Origin: Alphaproteobacteria bacterium | Lineage (GTDB): Bacteria > Pseudomonadota > Alphaproteobacteria > Micavibrionales > Micavibrionaceae | Length of the DNA: 64,000 nucleotides | Assembly: GCA_002401695.1 (NCBI GenBank) | Contig: NVTV01000002.1 | Location: forward strand, 124,001-188,000 | Direction of reading: 5' to 3' | Part shown: in pieces, positions 45,049-54,100 of the stretch | Layout: every line of letters starts with the position of its first letter | How positions within the stretch are numbered: the first letter of the stretch is position 1 | Program-made: the position numbers and the translations under genes | The notes under the pieces: generated by a model | Database searches by the model: none | Told to the model about the DNA's origin: nothing | What the model saw: only the letters and a program-made list of their open reading frames with translations

Positions 45049-45729
45049 TTATACGATATCATCAGGATTCGTTAGCGTATAGCGTTGTCGTTTATTTAAT
45101 TCACGCGTGTAATCTGTCAATTTTTTATAATTTTTTTGATGACTTGGCAATAAGTTCTTGATTTCTTCTGTTGGCATATTCAAGTGATCGAATTTAACAT
45201 TGATCGTTATAACCTCGTTTTCCTGCTTGCTGTCTATAGATATGTTTGCGCTATGAATGAATTGTTTCAGTATATTGGGTTTAGAAAACGAGTTTTTGTT
45301 TACGCGAATAATAATTTTATTGTAATGAATGGCGTAGTTTTGGATGTGCTCGTTTTTGATATACCCGACGCCTTTTATAAAAATTCCGCATTGGTATGTT
45401 TTTATATAGCTGGGCGAGAGAACACACTCTAATATACTTATAACGCCGCGAATTATCCATTCTATAACATCATGAATGATAATATATGAGGGGATTAGAA
45501 AGATAGCGATAACGAGCCAGTATGTTTTCGTTTCTATGATGTATAATGCTGATTCATGGAAGAGCTTATAGGTTTCATTTTGTTTATCAAATAAACGAAG
45601 ATAAAAATAGGCACCATAATATATAGCTAAAATCGGGATTATTCTGCCGATAAATAACAGCTTTATAATCTTGGATAAATCTAGTCTTAGTTCCTTTTTA
45701 AGCGATAGATTTAGATTATGTTGCTGCAT
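45049..45729 (-). CDS. Membrane protein of unknown function (226 residues)
   Basis: Two membrane segments (about 25-45 and 68-92) with an intervening hydrophilic loop, then a C-terminal soluble part of about 120 residues, beta-rich at first ('YQCGIFIKGVGYIKNEHIQNYAIHYNKIIIRVN') and basic at the end. The layout is like membrane proteins with a bacterial PH-like domain, but the match is not specific. A/T-richer than its neighbours. It lies 44 bases upstream of argH and 6 bases after the PiT-like gene on the same strand. Confidence 0.5.
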   Translation of the reverse strand: MQQHNLNLSLKKELRLDLSKIIKLLFIGRIIPILAIYYGAYFYLRLFDKQNETYKLFHESALYIIETKTYWLVIAIFLIPSYIIIHDVIEWIIRGVISILECVLSPSYIKTYQCGIFIKGVGYIKNEHIQNYAIHYNKIIIRVNKNSFSKPNILKQFIHSANISIDSKQENEVITINVKFDHLNMPTEEIKNLLPSHQKNYKKLTDYTRELNKRQRYTLTNPDDIV

Positions 45730-45735
45730 TTTTTC

Positions 45736-46701
45736 TTACATACTCGTTGGTTCAAGAACATAATGGATCATAAGTGCCAAAGCAACTGAAACCCCAAGGC
45801 CGATCATCATTTTCAGGAAGTCTTTGCCAATTAACGGGAAGACATAGCCCGCCTTATATGTGTCGCGATATGTTGTTGCAATCGCAAGCTCGCGTCCTGT
45901 CAGTAGGCCAACAAACACCCATGTTGTAGACATTGGAATATCGTTCATTTGCTTGAAATAAAGCAGGATCAACGCATAAATAAAATCAATGATCGTAGCC
46001 GAGCGGATAAAGCGTGTGCCTGATTTCTCCAGAACGATTTTCTGGATTTTACCGCCGTGGCTTCGGAAAATAAGGGCAAGCCAGAAACATAAAATGGACA
46101 TCACACCGATCAACATCCAAAGCGGCAGAACGCGGGGCAAGAAGACGGCAATGTTTGCCATGTCATGACTAAGCCAGCTATACCAAAGAAAGCCTGTCGC
46201 GCTCCATTGCAGGATACGCCACTTCGTGCGATTTTCTTTTTTCACCATGTTATATTTTTCATTCATGACCCGCGAAATACCAAGCCATAAAACATAGGCA
46301 ACAATTGCTGCTAATCCGTACCCTATAACGCTTTTAACTAGCATTTTTTCCAGTATAAGTGTGCTGGCGAAGGTTGAAAGAACAAGGAAGGTGGTGGAAA
46401 CGGGGATACCGACGCGCGTTAACAAAACAAGGATCAGTGGCGCTGCGGCGTGATACCATTGAACTTCAATAGGGGGGATTTTGGACAGTCTGCCAAAGGC
46501 GATATCACCGTCATTAATAATCCATCCATAAGTTAGTGTGATGACAAGAACCAGAGAAGCGGCGGCCCACAGCCAATACCATTTCACAGCTTTTTCATTG
46601 GAGGCAATAAATGTACCCAGTGTTTGCACCGCGTCATTACCAACAACCGCATAGGCTGCCAGCAAAAATCCGACAATGGCATAAATGGTATGCATGTCCA
46701 T
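45736..46701 (-). CDS. PiT-family phosphate transporter-like protein
   Basis: 321 residues with about eight membrane segments. Two inverted copies of the PiT signature are visible: 'VGNDAVQTLGTFIASNE' (about 21-37) and, in each half, 'GIPVSTTFLVLSTF' and 'DIPMSTTWVFVGLLTGRELA'. PiT proteins import inorganic phosphate with H+ or Na+. It is shorter than typical PiT proteins (about 420-500), lacking most of the central cytosolic loop. It sits with a PhnA-like gene 97 bases upstream on the same strand, hinting at phosphate metabolism. Confidence 0.72.
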   Translation of the reverse strand: MDMHTIYAIVGFLLAAYAVVGNDAVQTLGTFIASNEKAVKWYWLWAAASLVLVITLTYGWIINDGDIAFGRLSKIPPIEVQWYHAAAPLILVLLTRVGIPVSTTFLVLSTFASTLILEKMLVKSVIGYGLAAIVAYVLWLGISRVMNEKYNMVKKENRTKWRILQWSATGFLWYSWLSHDMANIAVFLPRVLPLWMLIGVMSILCFWLALIFRSHGGKIQKIVLEKSGTRFIRSATIIDFIYALILLYFKQMNDIPMSTTWVFVGLLTGRELAIATTYRDTYKAGYVFPLIGKDFLKMMIGLGVSVALALMIHYVLEPTSM

Positions 46702-46798
46702 GATTCGAAATCCTATTGGGTTATGTATGGCAAAGACATAGCAAACGGCGCACGATATTGCGAGAAAAAACTGATGATTTGGTGTGTTTGCCTCAGGA

Positions 46799-47248
46799 CT
46801 AAATCTTCTTCACAAAACAAGTCTTAAGAACAAGGCCTCTGACTTCTTTGGTGCGGCAATCGATCAGCTCCGGATCATCGGTAAGTGTGATGTTCTTAAC
46901 CGTTGTGCCGCGTTTCAGCGTAACGCCCGCGCCTTTAACATCCAGATCTTTAATCAGTGTTACAGTGTCACCATCTTGCAACGCTGTGCCATTGGCATCA
47001 AGAGTGGGGGCGGTGTCGCCTTCGCCACCTTCGTTCCAATCAAGGGAGCCAACGCCGTAATCTGCGTTTGCTTGTTCCATCGCATCTTCTTTTGTCATAT
47101 GCCACAGTTCCAACGTCGGGGCATCGCCGATTGCTTTATGCCCATATAAAAACCAACCATCTGACGCAGGGTCAAATTCGATCACAAGATGTTCAATATC
47201 ATCTTTAGGTGATGACAGAGCGGCGGTTACACGTTTTGCAGAGGTCAT
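46799..47248 (-). CDS. PhnA/YjdM-domain protein with a novel N-terminal half
   Basis: 149 residues. The C-terminal 70 residues ('LDANGTALQDGDTVTLIKDLDVKGAGVTLKRGTTVKNI', then 'IDCRTKEVRGLVLKTCFVKK') match the PhnA/YjdM SH3-like domain. The standard N-terminal zinc ribbon (CxxC...CxxC) is missing. Instead residues 1-70 form another domain with 'LVIEFDPASDGWFLYGHKAIGDAPTLELWHMTKEDAMEQA' region. It was named from the phosphonate locus, but PhnA's role is not established. The PiT-like transporter gene follows. Confidence 0.75.
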   Translation of the reverse strand: MTSAKRVTAALSSPKDDIEHLVIEFDPASDGWFLYGHKAIGDAPTLELWHMTKEDAMEQANADYGVGSLDWNEGGEGDTAPTLDANGTALQDGDTVTLIKDLDVKGAGVTLKRGTTVKNITLTDDPELIDCRTKEVRGLVLKTCFVKKI

Positions 47249-47370
47249 AATAATTCCTTATTTCTTTACCTACTTTGTAGTTGAGTTGAAAAGGGAAGGC
47301 TAGGACTAAATGTTGCTTTTATACATAAAAATGGGATAGACTGCGGAAAAATAATGTCGGGTAATTGTTT

Positions 47371-48465
47371 ATGGGTAGTAGTGTAACGGTTGGAAATCTC
47401 CGTCTTTTAAAATTTAATACGCGTTATTTGTCTGATGAGGTTAGGTCTTGGCAGGAAAAATCGGGTGTGCCTTTTGCTGAAAGCTGCGATAATCAAATTT
47501 GGTATGGTAAAAAAACTGATTTTGATGATTTTCCTTTCCCAAAGGGGCGCGGCGACGAAGTTAAGGTGATGGATGATGAGGATGCTTATAAATTCTTGTT
47601 GGATACGGTTTCCGGCTTTCGAAGTAAGCGCAAAGGTGAAACCCATATCAGACGCCAATTTACGGATGGCTTGCATGTTCTGAGAAACGAACATCCCGAG
47701 AAAGAAAAGCATTATCAAAACCTTGTATCAAAAATAAAAAAAGATGTGGCTTATATTCAAAATAGTGTTTCGGTGGGGCATAAAAATACAAACAATATTA
47801 TGATTGCCCGTGATTTATCCGGACAGGTTAAAGGTGAGACGGTTCTTATCATCGGCAGCTTGGGAGGTGGTGGCTTTATTGGTGATAATACAAAGAAAAT
47901 CATAGGATTGTCCGAAAATAAACAAGATCCGAATGGTAAAATGCTGGGGCGCGATCATTTTATTCGCATAACGCACCCAGATCCTCTCGCTTTGGAGTCT
48001 TTAAAAAGCCAAGTCGAGGCTATAAAAGAAAAGGGCATATTTAGGTCGAATATCGATTTTGTAGATTTTGCAGATATTAATGTTCATTTTGAGGAATGTG
48101 ATCGTGTGTACATTGATCTGCCGATGAAGCCAGATGACGTTATGGACGAGATCATGGCAATTTCATGGATGGATCGGGTGCGTCAGGATAATACGCTTGT
48201 TCACATGCGGGGAAATCCCTTGACCAGAATGCAATCTACGGATACTTGGAAACAAGGTGGTTTGACGGATTCCGGCTTCATTGCACCGGAAGATCTTATC
48301 GCGGAATGTGCGCAGAGAAGTCAGGATAATGCACTGATATTACAAAGAGTCGATAATGCGTCGCGCACGCTTGCTGCACTTCGTCTCGATGGCATTGAGC
48401 ATCCAGCCAAAGCGATAGAGGATCAAGGGATTAGCCTTGATCCTGAAGATTTATCCCAGTCTTAG
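47371..48465 (+). CDS. Divergent glutamyl-tRNA reductase (HemA)-like protein
   Basis: 364 residues from ATG 47371. By eye it follows the GluTR order: 'FAESCDNQIWY' at the place of the catalytic 'STCNRTEIY' (Cys kept); 'DEDAYKFLLDTVSGFRSKRKGETHI' matching 'AV..L.RVASGLDSMVLGEPQI'; 'HYQNLVSKIKKDVAYIQNSVSVG' like 'F..A...AK.VR.ET.I...AVSV'; then the nucleotide-binding 'ETVLIIGSLGGGGFIG'. A Rossmann continuation and a C-terminal helix region follow. Many GluTR residues have changed, so activity is uncertain. GluTR reduces glutamyl-tRNA for heme synthesis. It is convergent with argG (5 bases). The assignment rests on my alignment only. Confidence 0.55.
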   Translation: MGSSVTVGNLRLLKFNTRYLSDEVRSWQEKSGVPFAESCDNQIWYGKKTDFDDFPFPKGRGDEVKVMDDEDAYKFLLDTVSGFRSKRKGETHIRRQFTDGLHVLRNEHPEKEKHYQNLVSKIKKDVAYIQNSVSVGHKNTNNIMIARDLSGQVKGETVLIIGSLGGGGFIGDNTKKIIGLSENKQDPNGKMLGRDHFIRITHPDPLALESLKSQVEAIKEKGIFRSNIDFVDFADINVHFEECDRVYIDLPMKPDDVMDEIMAISWMDRVRQDNTLVHMRGNPLTRMQSTDTWKQGGLTDSGFIAPEDLIAECAQRSQDNALILQRVDNASRTLAALRLDGIEHPAKAIEDQGISLDPEDLSQS

Positions 48466-48470
48466 AATAA

Positions 48471-49736
48471 TTACGCTGTTTTGCTGGCTTTTACGCTTAA
48501 AGGTTTGCCATGCACCGCCGTATTGTTTTTCAAACGTACAGCATTGATTTTGATGAAGCCATCAGCATCTTTTTGGTCATAGCCGCCTTCAACATCCATT
48601 GATGATTGCTCAGGATCATAAAGAGCCACAGGGCTTTTACGCGCGATAGGATACGCCATGCCTTTGATCAGCTTGATTTGCACGCTGCCTGTGTTTGTTT
48701 CCTGCGCTTTATCCATAAAGGTCATCAGCAGATCAAATTCAGGCGAGAACCAAAAGCCGTTATAGATCAACTCGGCCACTTTCAAGGACATAAAATCACG
48801 CAATTTCATCACTTCACGATCAAGGGTCAGCCCTTCAAGGTCGCGATGTGCTTTATACAGGATTTCGCCGCCCGGTGTTTCATACACGCCGCGGGATTTA
48901 ATACCAACAAAGCGGTTCTCAACCATGTCCAGACGACCAATACCGTGTTTTGTACCTAGTTCATTAAGGTATTCAAACAGCTCAACTGCGCCGGTCACTT
49001 CTTTGCCATCACTTTGGTTTGTGACTTTAACGGGAATGCCTTGTTCAAAATCAATCGTTAGAATATCCGCCGTATCGGGGGAGGTATCCGTGCCGTTTGT
49101 ACGTGAATATACATCTTCATCTGCGGGGGCATTCGGGTCTTCCAAAACGCCTGCCTCATGAGAAATATGCAGCATATTATCATCTTCGGAGTAGGGCTTC
49201 TTACGGGTCGCAGAAACAGGAATGCCGTATTGATCGGCATAGTTCAGCATATCCGCGCGCCCTTCAAAGCGTGTTAGAAACTCATCCATTTTCCATGGCG
49301 CGAGAACCTGAATGTCAGGTTTCAGCGCGTAATAGGCAAGTTCAAAGCGAACTTGGTCGTTGCCTTTACCTGTCGCGCCGTGAGAAACAAACTCTGCATT
49401 TTCTTTTTCAGCAATTTCGATTTGGCGTTTCGCGATAATCGGGCGGGCAACAGATGTGCCGAGCAAATAACGTCCCTCATAAATTGCTTGGGATTTAACA
49501 GCCGTGAAAATGTAATCACGTACAAATTCGAGCTTAAGGTCTTCGACATAGACTTTCGCCGCGCCCAGCTTAATCGCTTTTTCTTCGGCGGCCTTGAAAT
49601 CTTCTTCTTGTCCGACATCGGCGATATAGGCAATAACTTCATAGCCCTCTTCAATAAACCATTTCAGGATAATGGATGTGTCCAGTCCACCTGAATAGGC
49701 GAGTACGATTTTACCCTTATTGTCTGTGGTGCTCAT
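48471..49736 (-). CDS. argG: Argininosuccinate synthase
   Basis: 421 residues from ATG 49736 ([21 protein letters not shown]); the upstream in-frame start would add 17 atypical residues. ATP-dependent joining of citrulline and aspartate. PP-loop '[15 protein letters not shown]', '[19 protein letters not shown]', 'EHIV'-equivalent region '[16 protein letters not shown]' and the C-terminal '[13 protein letters not shown]' match the family. Complete. It is separated from argF by a divergent small gene. Confidence 0.97.
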   Translation of the reverse strand: MSTTDNKGKIVLAYSGGLDTSIILKWFIEEGYEVIAYIADVGQEEDFKAAEEKAIKLGAAKVYVEDLKLEFVRDYIFTAVKSQAIYEGRYLLGTSVARPIIAKRQIEIAEKENAEFVSHGATGKGNDQVRFELAYYALKPDIQVLAPWKMDEFLTRFEGRADMLNYADQYGIPVSATRKKPYSEDDNMLHISHEAGVLEDPNAPADEDVYSRTNGTDTSPDTADILTIDFEQGIPVKVTNQSDGKEVTGAVELFEYLNELGTKHGIGRLDMVENRFVGIKSRGVYETPGGEILYKAHRDLEGLTLDREVMKLRDFMSLKVAELIYNGFWFSPEFDLLMTFMDKAQETNTGSVQIKLIKGMAYPIARKSPVALYDPEQSSMDVEGGYDQKDADGFIKINAVRLKNNTAVHGKPLSVKASKTA

Positions 49737-49868
49737 AATGATTTCCTTATTCTTTGTACGGCATTGTTTTAAGAGAAAAACACCCAAATGTGAAGGTATT
49801 TCTTGATTTGTTTGATTTTTCTATCACTTTTGCTATAGGCTGGTGACCTAAAAGCAAAAAATATTATA

Positions 49869-50255
49869 ATGGGGCTGAATATGAACGGTATTTTACAAAG
49901 TATATCAAATAAATTAAATCATGCTATGAACCCTCCGGTGGAGGAAATCGGGCCGTTTCAGTATGAACCTGGAACGCTGTCGAAAAGATTCGAAGCCCCA
50001 ACTCTTGAAAACCCGTTTAATGCGGGTCAGTTGGCGGAGTTCGTTGAAAGGCATACTTCAGTTCCAGCATTGAAGGAGCGCGCCGCAGTTGCAGAGCGTT
50101 TGGAAAATGGTGCTGACGATAAAAATCCGGAACTTACGCAAGCAAAACATGATTATTTCACATCGATTGATCAAGATGTTACTTATGCGCAAGGGTTGCT
50201 TGCGGATTATGATATGAAGGCTTCTGCGGAGCATGAGGTTAGTGAGCCGGGCTAA
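49869..50255 (+). CDS. Small soluble protein of unknown function (124-128 residues)
   Basis: Helical, acidic, with no membrane segment. Two possible starts, ATG 49869 (MGLNMNG) and ATG 49881 (MNGILQSISNKL); the second has GGGG nearby. Features: 'MNPPVEEIGPFQYEPGTLSKRFEAP' region (Pro-rich) and later charged helices. No family recognised. It converges on and overlaps the small membrane-protein gene by four bases. Confidence 0.5.
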   Translation: MGLNMNGILQSISNKLNHAMNPPVEEIGPFQYEPGTLSKRFEAPTLENPFNAGQLAEFVERHTSVPALKERAAVAERLENGADDKNPELTQAKHDYFTSIDQDVTYAQGLLADYDMKASAEHEVSEPG

Positions 50256-50503
50256 GGCTTTTTACGATACATCTTTCTAAGCCATATTTTCTTAATCAAC
50301 GGCAGTGATAGCGTCGACAGGACGTACGCCATTGGCGGCACCAGTGCGTGCAGCCACGCGTAATTGACGTCCAGAAGGTTAAGGTAAAACCCCACAACCA
50401 AATATGTGAAACCCGTAATAATGCTGCGCCGTGTCAGGGATAACTCCCACGCTTTATCGGCTTCGACGCGTTTGTTGCGGGATTCCAGTTCATTGCTCAT
50501 CAT
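50252..50503 (-). CDS. Small 2-TM membrane protein coupled to argF
   Basis: 83 residues, starting at the ATG that overlaps the argF stop (TAATG). A basic N-terminus is followed by two hydrophobic segments (about 28-45 and 50-68) and a strongly basic tail. This is a small inner-membrane protein of no recognised family. The overlap implies it is made together with ornithine carbamoyltransferase. An upstream in-frame ATG within argF is possible but less likely. Confidence 0.55.
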   Translation of the reverse strand: MMSNELESRNKRVEADKAWELSLTRRSIITGFTYLVVGFYLNLLDVNYAWLHALVPPMAYVLSTLSLPLIKKIWLRKMYRKKP

Positions 50504-51393
50504 TAGGAACCAGTTGGCTTTTGCAAGCGTACGCCCGCGCTTTCCATACTCCATGCCAAAATGGCTTTTGAGGCGTGGAGACGATTTTCTGCTTCGTCAT
50601 AAATCACACACGCATCACTGGCCAAAACCTCGGGCGTGACTTCCTCGTCTTTATGGATCGGCATGCAATGCATGAATATGGCATTGTCTTTGGCGCATGC
50701 CATTAGATCGGCATTGACCTGATAGGGCATGAATTTGTCGATGGTTTTGCCTTCTTCGCCCATGGATATCCATGTATCGGTGACAATAACATCAGCATCT
50801 TTCGCAGCCTCTTGCGGGGGAATACTCTTGTCATACAAATCTTCTGGCGTTGAAATCACCAGCTCGAAATCAAACAGCGGCGCGGCTTGTTCAAATGTTT
50901 TAACCACATTGTTATAATCGCCAAACCATGCCACTTTCTTGCCCTGAATATCGCCGAGTTTTTCTTCTATCGTCAGTATATCTGCCATAATTTGACACGG
51001 GTGGGAATCATTGGTCATGCCGCTGATCACGGGGATGGTTGTATTGCGGGCAAGCTCTTCCAACTGTGCGTGGTCGCTCATTCTAAGCATAATGCCATCA
51101 ACATAGCGCGACAGCACCGCGCCTGTGTCTTGCATGCTTTCCGCGCCGGTGATTTGCATGTCATCCATGCCCATTACTAATGTATGCCCGCCGAGTTGCT
51201 TCATTGCCAACTCAAAGCTCATCCGCGTACGGGTGGAGCGTTTATCAAATACCATCGCCAGCGACAGCCCCTCCATAATCTGCGGGGGAGAAAATTTTTC
51301 GGCCTTAAGGGCGTGAGCGTGTTTTATGATGCCTCTTAAGGCATCCGCGCCAACATCCGGTAAATTTATGAAATGTCTTATGTCGTTTGTCAT
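50503..51393 (-). CDS. argF: Ornithine carbamoyltransferase
   Basis: 296 residues. Forms citrulline from ornithine and carbamoyl phosphate. Carbamoyl-phosphate loop 'DKRSTRTRMSFELAM', 'MRMSDHAQLEELA'-region, 'GDYNNVVKTFEQA', 'TDTWISMGEEG' and 'IFMHCMPIHKDEEVTPEVL' before 'ENRLHASKAIL'. The usual HCLPA is HCMPI here. It is not the acetylornithine-specific form by these motifs. It lies 10 bases after argD in the arg block. Confidence 0.93.
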   Translation of the reverse strand: MTNDIRHFINLPDVGADALRGIIKHAHALKAEKFSPPQIMEGLSLAMVFDKRSTRTRMSFELAMKQLGGHTLVMGMDDMQITGAESMQDTGAVLSRYVDGIMLRMSDHAQLEELARNTTIPVISGMTNDSHPCQIMADILTIEEKLGDIQGKKVAWFGDYNNVVKTFEQAAPLFDFELVISTPEDLYDKSIPPQEAAKDADVIVTDTWISMGEEGKTIDKFMPYQVNADLMACAKDNAIFMHCMPIHKDEEVTPEVLASDACVIYDEAENRLHASKAILAWSMESAGVRLQKPTGS

Positions 51394-51403
51394 GACTGTG
51401 GTT

Positions 51404-52612
51404 CTAACTCATCTCTTTAAGGGTTTTATCGATAATTTTCAGGGCTTCTTGCGCTTCTTCCATTTTGATCAGCAAAGGCGGGGTCAGACGCAGCGTTGCT
51501 TTACCCGCTTGCGTTGCCATCAAGCCGTTTTTCTGCAATGCAGAGAGCAGCTCTTTGATATCGAATGTTGTATCAACACCAATCATCAGGCCTTGGCCGC
51601 GAATTTCCGTGATCTTGTTGGATGTGCGCTGGATTTGTTGCAGTCCGTCTATCAAATAAGCAGAGACTTTGTTGGCGTGATCCAAAAATCCATCGCTTAG
51701 AATTTCACTCATCACTGTTGTGGCAACGGCGCAGGCAAGAGGATTACCGCCATATGTTGTGCCATGTGTACCAACTGTAATTGCCTCGCCAAATTTCTTT
51801 TTTGCGACCATTGCGCCGACAGGAAAGCCACCGCCCATGCCTTTGGCAAGACAAGCAATATCAGGCTCGGTCACGCCATCGGATGTTTCAAAAGATTCAT
51901 AGGCGAAGAACGTTCCCAAACGCCCCATACCTGTTTGTATTTCGTCAAAAATCAGACATATATTATGCTTGTCACAGATGTTTCTTAAATCTGCGAGGAA
52001 ATACGGATTAGCAGGGGTTAGGCCGCCTTCTCCTTGTATCGGTTCAACAATGATGGCGGCGGTATTTTCATTGATAAGTTCTCTGACAGAGCTTGCATCG
52101 TTAAATTCTGCGAAATGCACGCCATTCAGATAGGGCGCGAAGAAGGGCTGAACATTACGTTTTTCTGTAACACTGGCCGAGCCGTAGGTGCGTCCATGGA
52201 ATGAGTTCTTAAAGGCGATAATTTCGTTGCAATCATGCCCTTTATTCTCGTATGCCCATTTTCGCGCGCATTTCAGCGCCGCTTCAACGCTCTCTGTTCC
52301 GCTGTTTGAGAAATAGACAAGGTCGAAGCAACTATTATCAATCAGGATTTGCGCCGCTTCCAGCTTTTCCTTTGTGGCGTAAGAGGCCTGACAGGTCATA
52401 AGGCGTTTAGCTTGTTTAGTGATGGTTTTCAGCATCTTAGGATGCGCATGCCCAAGAGATGCCACAGCAATACCGGCAGCAAAATCAATGTATTTCTTAC
52501 CATCCGTGTCGTAAGAATAAACCCCCTTACCGTGATCCATCACCACAGGCTGCGCATTATAGGTGTTCACCAATATATCTTCGGTTTTCTTGATAATGTC
52601 TTGTGCGGTCAT
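51404..52612 (-). CDS. argD: Acetylornithine aminotransferase
   Basis: 402 residues, class III PLP aminotransferase. 'DFAAGIAVASLGHAHPKM', 'YFSNSGTESVEAALKCARKW', 'AFKNSFHGRTYGS', 'IFDEIQTGMGRLGTFFAYE' and the PLP-lysine site 'ACLAKGMGGGFPVGAMVA'. It converts acetylglutamate semialdehyde to acetylornithine (some also act on succinyldiaminopimelate). Its ATG overlaps the stop of the DUF805-like gene by four bases. Confidence 0.95.
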   Translation of the reverse strand: MTAQDIIKKTEDILVNTYNAQPVVMDHGKGVYSYDTDGKKYIDFAAGIAVASLGHAHPKMLKTITKQAKRLMTCQASYATKEKLEAAQILIDNSCFDLVYFSNSGTESVEAALKCARKWAYENKGHDCNEIIAFKNSFHGRTYGSASVTEKRNVQPFFAPYLNGVHFAEFNDASSVRELINENTAAIIVEPIQGEGGLTPANPYFLADLRNICDKHNICLIFDEIQTGMGRLGTFFAYESFETSDGVTEPDIACLAKGMGGGFPVGAMVAKKKFGEAITVGTHGTTYGGNPLACAVATTVMSEILSDGFLDHANKVSAYLIDGLQQIQRTSNKITEIRGQGLMIGVDTTFDIKELLSALQKNGLMATQAGKATLRLTPPLLIKMEEAQEALKIIDKTLKEMS

Positions 52613-53187
52613 GGTGTTTTTCCTCTTGGTTTTATTTCGTTAGTTTCGTTCATATTTTCGTATGTAAATTTTGTTTTATATTGTGTTCTCTGGGCTTCTT
52701 TTGCTTCTTGTTTTTGTGCAGATGAATAATCCTCGGCGATCATACTGTTGAAGCTCATTCCCTCAGGCGGGTAGCCATAATCATTCTTTAGTTTACTGCC
52801 TTCTGATAATAATATGGATAGGGTAAGGGAAAATAAGCTCATGTTTGTTAGAAAGGCAATAGTAACAATAATAGATAATGTGAGCACTATAAAGATTTGA
52901 AGGTAGGTTTCCTGAATCAAGAGCCTATCCATGAGCATAGATGAGGCATATAGTGAAGAATATAGGATAAGTATAATTTTCAGCCAATATGTAATATCTA
53001 TTCCTAAATCACGTGCGCGCCTGAATATAGCAAGCAGTAATATGTAGGAAGATACAATATATATTCCTATGCTTAGGATGGGATTTGCAACTTGAATATA
53101 TTCTACAGCATAAAGTAAAAGAAAAATCAGCCAGAATTGCTGTCTATTTGCCCGTCCTATTCTAATATCCAGTAACCGCCAATTCAC
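52609..53187 (-). CDS. DUF805-like membrane protein embedded in the arg operon
   Basis: 192 residues. 'GRANRQQFWLIFLLLYA' and 'RRARDLGIDITYWLKI' are the DUF805 signature (GR..R..FW and R.RD.G), with four hydrophobic segments to about residue 125, then a polar tail rich in Gln/Lys/Glu. Function of the family is unknown. It lies between argB (2 bases upstream) and argD (4-base overlap), so it is translated within the arginine operon. Low G+C relative to argB. Confidence 0.72.
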   Translation of the reverse strand: MNWRLLDIRIGRANRQQFWLIFLLLYAVEYIQVANPILSIGIYIVSSYILLLAIFRRARDLGIDITYWLKIILILYSSLYASSMLMDRLLIQETYLQIFIVLTLSIIVTIAFLTNMSLFSLTLSILLSEGSKLKNDYGYPPEGMSFNSMIAEDYSSAQKQEAKEAQRTQYKTKFTYENMNETNEIKPRGKTP

Positions 53188-53189
53188 GA

Positions 53190-54089
53190 TTATTTTCCTC
53201 CAATAGCTTTTTGTACTTCGACTTCATTCATATAATTATCACGCTCTGACTCCCGCAGCAGCATCGTGCCGGGGCCAACAGATTCAAATATTTCCTTGGA
53301 TAGCGCATTATCGCGCAGGCCGTTAATCAGGTGAATGCGGCTAACCCCTGCATTAAGGGCCTCTTGGCAGTTCTCCATCTTCACTTTCATACCGTCCGTG
53401 ACCGTACCATCGGCGATATAGCCCTGTATCTGCGCATCGGTAATCAGCAGGGCAGTCTCGCCCTTGACCTTTACGCCGTCAACATTACTCATGAATATCA
53501 GCTTATCCGCGTCCAGTCCGGCGGCAAGCTCGGTTGCGATGGTGTCGGCATTGATATTACACAAATCACCATTGTCACTGATCGCGATACAAGGACAGGC
53601 GATAAAGCCCGTTACCTTTAACTGGCGCAGGATAGGGCGGATATTAATGCCCTTGATATCACCGACAAAGCCGTAATCTACTGGCTTCTTAGGGCGCAAA
53701 ACCACGTTCATCCAACCTGAGGGAACAACGTTAAAGGATAGCCCCTCCAGATTATTACCATGCATGGCTTCAGATATCTTAAGGGAAAGATCGCCGCCAA
53801 TCACTTCGCGGATAACGCCCATAGTTGCTGCGTCTGTGATGCGTCTGCCATCGTGCTTTTTAATCTCGACACCGCGTTTTTCAAGCGCCGTGTCAATGGC
53901 ATTTCCGCCGCCATAAATCAAGATTATCTTAATGCCGTGATGGGTTAGCTCTCTAATATTGGCGATTAAATTGTTGCGTGCGTCCTCGTTTTCAATCACG
54001 CTGCCGCTGGCTTTGACGATGAAAAGATTGTCGCGGAACTTGCTTTCATAGAAGGCATTTATAAAAAAATCAGGCAGTTTCTTTTTCAT
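53190..54089 (-). CDS. argB: Acetylglutamate kinase
   Basis: 299 residues, amino-acid kinase fold. 'LIYGGGNAIDTALEKRG' (nucleotide/phosphate loop), 'GGDLSLKISEAM', 'INADTIATELAAGLDADKLIFMSNVDGV' and 'MKVKMENCQEALNAGVSRIHLING'. Phosphorylates N-acetylglutamate, the usual feedback-controlled step. It carries an N-terminal helix of about 25 residues, as in arginine-inhibited hexameric enzymes, and ends within arg operon order argC-argB-DUF805-argD-argF. Confidence 0.93.
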   Translation of the reverse strand: MKKKLPDFFINAFYESKFRDNLFIVKASGSVIENEDARNNLIANIRELTHHGIKIILIYGGGNAIDTALEKRGVEIKKHDGRRITDAATMGVIREVIGGDLSLKISEAMHGNNLEGLSFNVVPSGWMNVVLRPKKPVDYGFVGDIKGINIRPILRQLKVTGFIACPCIAISDNGDLCNINADTIATELAAGLDADKLIFMSNVDGVKVKGETALLITDAQIQGYIADGTVTDGMKVKMENCQEALNAGVSRIHLINGLRDNALSKEIFESVGPGTMLLRESERDNYMNEVEVQKAIGGK

Positions 54090-54100
54090 TATTTTTATCC

